A stretch of DNA of 11,660 nt. Source: an uncultured Sulfurovum sp. (GTDB taxonomy: Bacteria; Campylobacterota; Campylobacteria; Campylobacterales; Sulfurovaceae). Positions 1 through 6,362 of this stretch are shown piece after piece. The stretch is from NCBI GenBank assembly GCA_947311605.1, contig CAMZLC010000130.1:1-11660 (forward strand), given 5' to 3'. Numbering within the stretch: the first letter of the stretch is position 1; every line of letters begins with the position of its first letter. The position numbers and the translations under genes were made by a program. The notes under the pieces are model-generated. The model worked only from the letters and a program-made list of their open reading frames with translations. It ran no database searches and was not told where the DNA came from.

Positions 1-546
1 TTCGGTCATGGATTTGATGTAGCGCTCTCGCATCTTTTTGATGCTTTTGTTATCACTGTTTTTGGATTTCATGCGCTTGATGATAGGGATGATCAGGGTG
101 TCGAACATCTGCGTGATTACCTCGGGTTTGCTATAGTAGGTGTTGATCTTTTGGACGATTTTTAGGCGACTTTCCAGTTCAGGGTCTGCTTTTGCCTCTT
201 TGGCATACTTTCGTATCTCCAGGTAGTCCCCCTCCGGATCACTGGACTCATAGACAAATTTCAGCAGCGTTTCGTTTTTGTAGTTCTCCAGCACCTTCTC
301 CATCTCGCTCTCGCTCAGCAGTTGCTGAAGCTTCTCTCTGAAACGCACAGTAAGGAGCTCTGTGTCATAGCTGCTGCCATTGTCATCCTTGGCATCCAAA
401 CGACGCTGTATCGCAGCAAAACCCGACTCCAGCTCCAGAAGATCCTCCTCGGCATGGGAGAGCATGAGATAGCGCTCGACCTGCTCAGGTGTAGCAGCGG
501 AGAGAAGTGTGGCAAGCAGCAGTAAAACAGTGAAGATTTTTTTCAT
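1..546 (-). CDS. Secreted protein of unknown function, 3' end missing
   Basis: An open frame of 182 codons runs on the minus strand from ATG at 546 to the window edge without a stop, so the C-terminus lies outside. The protein begins with a clear Sec signal peptide (MKKIFTVLLLLATLLSA, then a probable cleavage before ATPEQ), so it is probably periplasmic or, less likely, surface-attached; no lipobox cysteine is visible. The mature part is highly charged, rich in Glu, Lys and Leu, and looks largely helical, with no metal-binding or catalytic motif I recognise. AAGGAG (554-559 on the plus map) sits 7 bases before the ATG and fixes the start. It is divergent from the aminotransferase gene. I do not recognise the family; similar small secreted helical proteins are common conserved hypotheticals in Campylobacterota. 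The gene call is secure and the function unknown. Confidence 0.85.
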   Translation of the reverse strand, partial: MKKIFTVLLLLATLLSAATPEQVERYLMLSHAEEDLLELESGFAAIQRRLDAKDDNGSSYDTELLTVRFREKLQQLLSESEMEKVLENYKNETLLKFVYESSDPEGDYLEIRKYAKEAKADPELESRLKIVQKINTYYSKPEVITQMFDTLIIPIIKRMKSKNSDNKSIKKMRERYIKSMTE

Positions 547-573
547 GAGAGAGCTCCTTATTTGTTGGGTTTG

Positions 574-582
574 ATTGTACCA
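574..582 (-). promoter_or_regulatory. Putative promoter of the divergent secreted-protein gene
   Basis: Read on the minus strand, TGGTACAAT forms an extended -10 element (TG-n-TACAAT). It ends about 28 bases before the ATG at 546, which gives a leader of roughly 20 bases containing AAGGAG. No convincing -35 hexamer is visible. Sequence resemblance only. Confidence 0.4.
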
Positions 583-621
583 AAAATGGTTAAATGGGAA
601 ATATGTATATCTGGAGGCATA

Positions 622-647
622 TATAATCTAGGTTATAATATATTATA
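622..647 (+). promoter_or_regulatory. Putative promoter region of the aminotransferase gene
   Basis: Two TATAAT boxes lie at 622-627 and 634-639. The second is part of a perfect 14-base palindrome (634-647, TATAATATATTATA). Either box could be the -10; the second would give a leader of about 27 bases before the GTG at 673. There is no clear -35, which is common in this phylum. Confidence 0.4.
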
Positions 648-672
648 GAAATAATGATCGAGGAGTGTGTCA

Positions 673-1794
673 GTGCGCTACAACAAAATGACCTCATTTC
701 GTGTGATGGATCTGGTGCGGGAGGCGGCACAGTATGAGGATACGATCCATTTCGAGGTGGGGCAGCCGGATCTGTCGCCTTCTCCTCGGGTCAAGGTGGC
801 GTTGCAGGAGGCGGTGGCGCAGGATGCTTTTGCCTATACGGAGAGCCTGGGGTTGTTGGTGTTGCGGGAGAAGATCGCGGCACACTATCTGAAGGAGTAT
901 GGGGTAGCGGTCGATCCGGGACGGATACTGCTCACACCGGGGACGAGTATCGCCTTTTTGGTGGCGTATCTGCTGACCTTGCGTCATGGAGAGGTGCTGG
1001 GGATGAGTGACCCCTCCTACCCCTGCTACAAAAACTTTGCCCATATGGTGGATGTGGAGCCGCTCTTCATGCCTATCGGAGCTGAGGATGGGTATCAGCT
1101 GACTCCGGCACATCTGATGGGGCATCATATGCAGGCACTGCATATCTCCTCCCCTTCCAATCCTACCGGTACGCTCTACAGCCCGGAAAATCTCTCGGCA
1201 CTGATAGATTACTGTACGCAGAAGGATATCGCCTTTATCTCCGATGAGCTCTACCATGGGCTGGTCTATGACAGCCAAGCATATACGGCACTGGAGTACA
1301 GTGATGAGGTGATCGTCATCAATGGCTTTTCCAAGTACTACTGTATGCCCGGTATCCGTCTGGGCTGGATGATCCTGCCCCAGGCACTGGTCAGACCCGC
1401 CGAGATCATCGCCCAAAACCTCTATATCTCTGCCCCCACGCTCAGCCAGTATGCTGCACTGGAGGCGTTTGACTATACACATCTGGCTCAGACCAGAGAG
1501 CAGTTCAGGGTGCGCAGGGACTACCTCTATGAGGCACTCAGCCTCCACTTCAAGATCGATGCCCGTCCTGATGGTGCCTTCTACCTCTGGTGTGATGTCT
1601 CCGCCTACACCGATGATGCCGTGGCGTTCAGCGAAGAGCTTCTGCGTGAGATTCATATCGCCGTGACACCCGGGATCGACTTTGGCACCAACGGTACGGG
1701 ACATTATCTGAGATTCTCCTATACACGCAGCCTAGAGCACATGAGAGAAGGTGTGGAGAGGCTTGTTGGCTATTTGGCTACACGAAAACGCTAG
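673..1794 (+). CDS. Class I/II PLP-dependent aminotransferase
   Basis: This 373-residue fold-type I aminotransferase is expected to transfer an amino group between an amino acid and a 2-oxo acid in the cytoplasm. Family marks in order are the SPSNPTGTLY segment (cofactor-binding Asn), the ISDELYHGL segment (Asp that contacts the pyridine nitrogen), NGFSKYYCMPGIRLGW with the Schiff-base Lys about residue 221, and a C-terminal LRFSY whose Arg would bind the substrate carboxylate. The length is normal for an aspartate/aromatic-type enzyme. I chose GTG at 673 because AGGAG (661-665) lies 7 bases before it; a GTG at 667 is only 1 base from that site, and ATG at 688 is a third option. It is a single-gene unit with 110 bases to the next gene. 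The substrate cannot be read from the sequence. Base composition changes strongly inside the gene (see findings). Confidence 0.9.
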   Translation: MRYNKMTSFRVMDLVREAAQYEDTIHFEVGQPDLSPSPRVKVALQEAVAQDAFAYTESLGLLVLREKIAAHYLKEYGVAVDPGRILLTPGTSIAFLVAYLLTLRHGEVLGMSDPSYPCYKNFAHMVDVEPLFMPIGAEDGYQLTPAHLMGHHMQALHISSPSNPTGTLYSPENLSALIDYCTQKDIAFISDELYHGLVYDSQAYTALEYSDEVIVINGFSKYYCMPGIRLGWMILPQALVRPAEIIAQNLYISAPTLSQYAALEAFDYTHLAQTREQFRVRRDYLYEALSLHFKIDARPDGAFYLWCDVSAYTDDAVAFSEELLREIHIAVTPGIDFGTNGTGHYLRFSYTRSLEHMREGVERLVGYLATRKR

Positions 1795-1865
1795 CCTATA
1801 CCACAGACGGATAGTACGAGAGGTGCCCTAATACAAAAAATGGCATAATTTGGAATCACATCTAT

Positions 1866-1896
1866 CTATTTTGAAATATACTATAGGTCAAAGGAG
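1866..1896 (+). promoter_or_regulatory. Putative promoter and operator of the response-regulator gene
   Basis: TATACT (1877-1882) is a plausible -10, followed by the ribosome site AAGGAG (1891-1896), 8 bases before the GTG start. Directly upstream of the -10, CTATTTTGAAA (1866-1876) is identical to a sequence in front of the ttrB-like gene (4359-4369), which suggests a shared regulator site. The -35 region is not convincing. Confidence 0.4.
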
Positions 1897-1904
1897 CTCC
1901 AACA

Positions 1905-2597
1905 GTGTCTAGCTACTCTCCCATAGAGATACTCTCCAACAAAAAAGTGCTGTATGCCGAAGATGAAGAGGGGATCAGAGAAAACATTACGGAAGTTTTA
2001 GAGATGTTTTTTGGACAGGTTGTAGCCGTAGGTGATGGCAGAGAAGCCCTGGATGAGATGACCCTGGGGAATTACGATGTACTGATATTTGATATCTGTA
2101 TGCCGCACCTTGATGGTCTTGAGGCGATCAAAGCGATCCGAGAAGAGGATAAAAAGATCCCCATTATCATACTTTCTGCACATACGGAAAAAGCGTACCT
2201 CTGGAGAGCTGTGGAGTTGAAGATCACCAAGTACCTGACAAAGCCCTATGATGAAGAGGCGCTGCTGGGAGCCTTGGAGCTTGTGGCACTGGAGCTTGTC
2301 GATAACCATGTGGATGTTCTCTTCTCCAATGGCTGCATTTATCATACGGATGAGAAAACTGTCCATCGAGAGGGAAGGATGCAGCAGCTGAGCAATAACG
2401 AAAGCAGACTCTTGGAGTTTTTGATCCAAAGAGAAGAGCAGGCAGTCACCTTTGAGCAGATTTATGACTATATGTGGGAATTTGAACAGCCCAGCAAAGA
2501 GGCTATCAAATCGATCATCAAGGAGTTGAGAAGAAAGATCGGTACGGAGTGTATCAAAAATATCTATGGGATAGGATACAGGATTGCACTACAGTAA
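1905..2597 (+). CDS. OmpR/PhoB-type response regulator
   Basis: This 230-residue two-component regulator has an N-terminal receiver domain (about residues 13-130) and a C-terminal winged-helix DNA-binding domain (about 155-229, ending in the IYGIGYRI wing typical of the family). The receiver has the acidic pair E19/D20, phospho-acceptor D63 in the LIFDICMPHLDG segment, the switch Ser at S91 and the conserved Lys K113 before Pro, so it should be phosphorylatable. The start is GTG at 1905 with AAGGAG 8 bases upstream. It overlaps the following histidine kinase gene by 14 bases, so the two are almost certainly a cognate pair. Lying directly before the reductase genes, it probably controls them. 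Enterobacterial TtrR, by contrast, is a FixJ/LuxR-type regulator, so this is not a simple TtrR orthologue. Confidence 0.92.
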   Translation: MSSYSPIEILSNKKVLYAEDEEGIRENITEVLEMFFGQVVAVGDGREALDEMTLGNYDVLIFDICMPHLDGLEAIKAIREEDKKIPIIILSAHTEKAYLWRAVELKITKYLTKPYDEEALLGALELVALELVDNHVDVLFSNGCIYHTDEKTVHREGRMQQLSNNESRLLEFLIQREEQAVTFEQIYDYMWEFEQPSKEAIKSIIKELRRKIGTECIKNIYGIGYRIALQ

Positions 2598-4314
2598 CCG
2601 TAAACGATTTTTCTCCGTGAAGAGCAAAACGATCATCCTGGTACTGGTGGTCTATATATTGCTTTCTGTGGTATTTTTCTTTATCCGGTATCTTGATATC
2701 AAAGATTTTGCTCGGGCAGATCAGCAATTGAAACTGCAAAGAGTGCAACTGGTGTATGAGGAGACACGGAAAAGAATAGGCAAATTTTATGTGACACGCG
2801 GATTTGCCAATATCAACTCTTATGGCATCAAGCAGGCATTTGAAACAAAAAATGCAAAAAATCTGCATCGCTTCTCTCTGCCGCGCTGGCAGGTGATCGT
2901 CAAAGAAAATCCCTATCTGGAATCCTTTTGTTTCTATGACGAAGAAGGGAGGCTGTTGACATATTTTGGGGAGAGGCCTCCTGACACACTCTTGTATGCG
3001 GATACCCACGCCAAAGGCTATGATGGATTTTGGCATGATGCACAATCTTTCAACTATCATGCCGTCTCGGTAGCCAAGGATGCGCATGGACAAACGATAG
3101 GCTATCTTGTTTTTGTGATCAACCCGAAATTTTTCCTCTCAGAGATCAACAAACTGACCAATATCTATGCCTATATCCTGTACCAGAACAAAGAGAACAA
3201 AAGACTGGTCTGGAAGCTCAAAGACAACCCCACTATGGATGAGATAATTGTCCACAATCAGGTGCAGCATCTGCAAAAAATAACTATCAAGGATACGCCC
3301 TATATCTCGTATGTGATCGAGGGCAGGGGATGGGGGATAAAAGATGATTTCAGCATCATTTTTTTACAGGATATCACCTACTGGAAAACATTGCTGGACA
3401 AGTCCATCATACAGAGCCTGATTATCCTGCTGCTTTTGATCGTGGCGACCTCACTTTTGATCAATTACGGTTTCAATGTGATTCTCAAGGAGCTTGATGC
3501 CTCCAACAAAAGATTGAGAGAGAGCCGCAACGAGTTGGAGCATCTCAATGAGAACCTGCAGGTCAAGATCAAAAGTGAGATAGAGCAGAAGTTGAAAAAA
3601 GAGAGAGAGGCGAACGAGAAGGAGCGTATCCTGGTTCACCAGAGTAAAATGGCCAGCATGGGAGAGATGATAGGCAACATCGCCCACCAGTGGAGGCAGC
3701 CGCTTACCCAGCTCTCCTCTATCCTCATCAATCTGAAACTCTCCTATGACCGAGACAAGCTTAGCAGGGAAAAGTTCCACAAAAAAATTAAGGAATCCAA
3801 CGAACAAATTCTATTTATGTCTAAAACCATCGATGATTTTAGAAATTTTTTCGCCTCGCAGAAACATAAAAAGAGATACAGGATATCCTCTGTCCTTCAC
3901 AGTGTCAGGAAGCTTATGGGGGCATCGCTCAAAAACAATGACATAGTACTGACCATAGAGATAGAAGAGGATTTTGAGATCGAGGGTTTTTCCAATGAGA
4001 TCGCCCAGGCTTTTTTGAATATCCTGAACAATGCCAAAGATATTTTGATCGAAAGAGAGATCCAGGATGCCAATATTACGATCAAAGCATTTACACAGGA
4101 CAATAGAAACACTATTACTATTGAGGACAATGCAGGGGGCATCGATATTGACCCTATAGAGAAAATATTTGAGCCTTACTTCAGCACCAAGCATGCCAAG
4201 AGCGGTACAGGCATCGGGCTCTATATGACCAAAACCATCATCGAAAAAAACAATCACGGCACCATTGAGGTCTCTAATGGTACAGAGGGTGCGCTATTTA
4301 CGGTCACGCTTTAG
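2584..4314 (+). CDS. Membrane-bound sensor histidine kinase
   Basis: This 576-residue kinase has a first membrane helix at about residues 16-35, an extracytoplasmic sensor region at about 36-272, a second helix at about 274-296 and a charged coiled coil at about 300-350. The H-box carries the phospho-accepting H368 within IAHQWRQPL. The ATPase domain shows the N-box (N479, N483), G1 (D515 with A517-G518-G519) and G2 (GTGIGL, 541-546), so it should be active. The sensor region contains a FWHDA/YLVFVINPKFF stretch that suggests a Cache/PAS-like fold, but I cannot assign a ligand. The TTG start at 2584 has AGGA 7 bases upstream (2573-2576); GTG at 2617 is an alternative without a ribosome site. 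It is translationally coupled to the regulator gene. The context suggests it senses tetrathionate, another sulfur compound or redox state; that is inference. Confidence 0.92.
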   Translation: MHYSNRKRFFSVKSKTIILVLVVYILLSVVFFFIRYLDIKDFARADQQLKLQRVQLVYEETRKRIGKFYVTRGFANINSYGIKQAFETKNAKNLHRFSLPRWQVIVKENPYLESFCFYDEEGRLLTYFGERPPDTLLYADTHAKGYDGFWHDAQSFNYHAVSVAKDAHGQTIGYLVFVINPKFFLSEINKLTNIYAYILYQNKENKRLVWKLKDNPTMDEIIVHNQVQHLQKITIKDTPYISYVIEGRGWGIKDDFSIIFLQDITYWKTLLDKSIIQSLIILLLLIVATSLLINYGFNVILKELDASNKRLRESRNELEHLNENLQVKIKSEIEQKLKKEREANEKERILVHQSKMASMGEMIGNIAHQWRQPLTQLSSILINLKLSYDRDKLSREKFHKKIKESNEQILFMSKTIDDFRNFFASQKHKKRYRISSVLHSVRKLMGASLKNNDIVLTIEIEEDFEIEGFSNEIAQAFLNILNNAKDILIEREIQDANITIKAFTQDNRNTITIEDNAGGIDIDPIEKIFEPYFSTKHAKSGTGIGLYMTKTIIEKNNHGTIEVSNGTEGALFTVTL

Positions 4315-4343
4315 TCGCCCCCTACTTTCCCCCTCTTTCCCGC

Positions 4344-4373
4344 TATACTTTTTTCAAACTATTTTGAAAGGAG
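4344..4373 (+). promoter_or_regulatory. Putative promoter, inverted repeat and ribosome site of the ttrBCA-like operon
   Basis: TATACT (4344-4349) in the 64-base gap after the kinase gene is a good -10 candidate. It is followed by an inverted repeat TTTCAAA-CTAT-TTTGAAA (4352-4369) that would overlap the transcription start and runs into the ribosome site GAAAGGAG (4366-4373). The right half includes the 11-base sequence shared with the regulator promoter. This is a plausible operator for the upstream regulator, or an RNA hairpin near the ribosome site. Confidence 0.45.
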
Positions 4374-4378
4374 TGAAG

Positions 4379-5185
4379 ATGTCTAAGGAAAATTCGAGAA
4401 GAAATTTTCTGAAAAAAGGGCTGGAAGCCACGGCATTTGCCATGTTGGCGACGACAGAGGCCAATGCTTTTTCATCACAGATACCGGGTCGTGACGAGAA
4501 GGACAGCAGGCATATAGGCCAGAAGGGCAAGCATTTTGTGATGGTACTGGATCTGAGAAAATGTATCGGGTGCCAGGCCTGCACCTCGGTATGTAAAATT
4601 GAAAACGAAGTTCCGGAGGAGCAGTTCAGAACCTTTGTCACCGAGACGGAGATCGGGGAGTTCCCCGATGTACGCAAAGCTTTTCTGCCGCAGCTATGCA
4701 ACCATTGTGATGAGCCTGCCTGTGTACCTGTCTGTCCTACCGGGGCAACCTTCAAACGGGAAGATGGGATCGTGGTGGTGGACAACGATGTCTGTTGGGG
4801 ATGCGGGTACTGTATCAGTGCCTGTCCTTATGACAAAAGATACTTCAACAAACGGACACAGACGGCAGACAAATGTAATTTTTGTGCCCAGAGAGTAGAC
4901 AAGGGGCTGCTTCCTGCCTGCGTGGAGACCTGCATCGGAGGTGCAAGAGTCTTTGGTGATATCAATGACAAGAATTCCGAGGTCTACAAACTGCTACACA
5001 ATTTCCCTAGCACTGTACTAAAAGAGGCGCAGGGGACAAAACCCCAGACCTTCTATATCGGTCTTGATTCAAGGGTAGAGGAGCTCTTCTCTACGACCCA
5101 AAGTCTGGATGATATTGTCAAGGCGGAAGAGGGCTTCAAAAGGGAGTGGGAAAAAGCCAGAGGGGAGGTAGAAAATCATGGATAA
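4379..5185 (+). CDS. ttrB: Four-cluster [4Fe-4S] electron-transfer subunit of a TtrB/PsrB-type reductase
   Basis: This 268-residue exported iron-sulfur protein passes electrons from the membrane anchor to the molybdenum subunit. The N-terminus has a Tat signal (SRRNFLKKG, R7/R8, then a hydrophobic run to about residue 31). Sixteen cysteines form four ferredoxin-type clusters: C62/65/68/72, C107/110/115/119, C139/142/145/149 and C166/169/181/185, the set expected of the DMSO-reductase-family B subunit. The start at ATG 4379 has GAAAGGAG 5 bases upstream; the frame is open further upstream to 4265, but that part reads through the kinase gene and is not a signal peptide. It overlaps the next gene by 8 bases. 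The family (PsrB/PhsB/TtrB) is certain; naming it TtrB rests on the catalytic subunit two genes downstream. Confidence 0.88.
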   Translation: MSKENSRRNFLKKGLEATAFAMLATTEANAFSSQIPGRDEKDSRHIGQKGKHFVMVLDLRKCIGCQACTSVCKIENEVPEEQFRTFVTETEIGEFPDVRKAFLPQLCNHCDEPACVPVCPTGATFKREDGIVVVDNDVCWGCGYCISACPYDKRYFNKRTQTADKCNFCAQRVDKGLLPACVETCIGGARVFGDINDKNSEVYKLLHNFPSTVLKEAQGTKPQTFYIGLDSRVEELFSTTQSLDDIVKAEEGFKREWEKARGEVENHG

Positions 5186-6362
5186 TGCACAACATATCAT
5201 GACACTGGTTTCCTCTATCACTATAGAGAAGCCTTGGGGAATCGATGTGCCAAATTATTTTTGGTTTACCGGCAGTTCAGCCGCAGCTTTTATTATCTCC
5301 AGTTTTGCCCATGTGTTTGGTTGGAAAAAATACAAACCTATTGCGGGGATCGCTTTGCTGATGGCATTTGTGTTGCTGGTGGCAGCACCGCTGAATCTGG
5401 TGGATGATCTCAAGCAGCCGGGAAGGATCATGAACTTCTTCTCTTACGGCTGGGAAAATTTCGCCACTTCACCTATGAAATGGGGAGTATTGCTGCTCAT
5501 TGCCTATCCGATCCTTATCTTTTTTGAGGCACAGGCACTCTATCGTCCCTACTTTGTCAAAATAGCCCAACAGAGCCGTGGTCTGACCAAAATGCTTAAC
5601 ACACTCTTGGCATTTGGCAATATGGATTTGAGCGAAAAAGCCCTTGCAAAGGATCACAAAAAAGGCTATGTGCTGGGAGCCATTGGTATCCCACTTGCTT
5701 TGGCAGTGCATGGGTATACGGGGTATATTTTGGGAGCCGTGCATGCCAATGTCATGTGGCACACCCCGTTGATGCCGATCATCTTTTTGGCATCAGCGAT
5801 GGTGTCCGGTACAGGGCTGCTGATCTTACTTATCCCGCTTTTTCAGAGGTTTCTTTCCGAGCGAAAGAGTGTTGATAGAGATATGGTAGCAACGCTGGCA
5901 CGGCTTCTGTCTTGGTTTATTGTAGCAGATTTGGTGATGCGTTTCTTGTGGCTGACTTTTTCACTGACCTTTGCCAATGGAGAGAAATATGCACTCTATC
6001 AGTATTTTAGTCTGCATTTCCAGGATACGCTCTGGATCGACTATGTTCTCTGCCTGTTCGTTCCAATGATCATCGGATTTACCAAGCTGAGGAATATTCC
6101 AATTGTGGTCTATTTCGGGGGGCTCGTTACCGCCATCGGCGTATGGCTGTTTCGGTGGAATACCGTTATCGGTGGTCAGGAAATTCCCCGCACCACACCA
6201 GGGTTTTTGCACTATACGCCCCATGTATTTGGGCAGGGAAGTATCGTATCGGTACTGTCAAACTGGGGGGTGTTGTTTGTGTTGATCTGTATCGTTCTCT
6301 TGGTCTTCCCGTGGGACGAAGAGATGGAAGAGTGTTATAAAGGAGCGGAAAATGCAAAGTAG
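5178..6362 (+). CDS. ttrC: NrfD/PsrC-type membrane anchor, TtrC-like quinol-oxidising subunit
   Basis: This 394-residue integral membrane protein is expected to oxidise menaquinol and anchor the B and A subunits on the outer face of the membrane. About nine hydrophobic helices are visible (approximately residues 26-48, 53-72, 101-119, 163-187, 198-222, 237-264, 285-302, 307-325 and 359-377). The N-terminal PWGIDVPNYFWFTG stretch, a helix carrying H178 (LAVHGYTGYILG) and the general pattern fit the NrfD family. It contains no heme motif. It is longer than Salmonella TtrC as I recall it (about 340 residues), partly because of a polar loop at about 122-162. The ATG overlaps the ttrB-like stop by 8 bases, with AGGGGAGG 9 bases upstream. 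The 3' end overlaps the ttrA-like gene by 11 bases, so all three are translationally coupled. Confidence 0.87.
   Translation: MDNAQHIMTLVSSITIEKPWGIDVPNYFWFTGSSAAAFIISSFAHVFGWKKYKPIAGIALLMAFVLLVAAPLNLVDDLKQPGRIMNFFSYGWENFATSPMKWGVLLLIAYPILIFFEAQALYRPYFVKIAQQSRGLTKMLNTLLAFGNMDLSEKALAKDHKKGYVLGAIGIPLALAVHGYTGYILGAVHANVMWHTPLMPIIFLASAMVSGTGLLILLIPLFQRFLSERKSVDRDMVATLARLLSWFIVADLVMRFLWLTFSLTFANGEKYALYQYFSLHFQDTLWIDYVLCLFVPMIIGFTKLRNIPIVVYFGGLVTAIGVWLFRWNTVIGGQEIPRTTPGFLHYTPHVFGQGSIVSVLSNWGVLFVLICIVLLVFPWDEEMEECYKGAENAK

Noticed and set aside
694..1704. Long open frame on the minus strand opposite the aminotransferase gene (336 codons)
   Set aside because: Its translation is rich in His, Arg, Cys and Gln with no domain, and it lies fully antisense to a gene with clear family motifs.
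1823..1846. A terminator after the aminotransferase gene
   Set aside because: Only a 4-base stem (TGCC/GGCA) around a long loop, with no T-run.
4265..4378. A 38-codon N-terminal extension of the ttrB-like gene
   Set aside because: It overlaps the kinase's 3' end, contains the putative promoter and ribosome site, and would bury the Tat signal that starts properly at ATG 4379.
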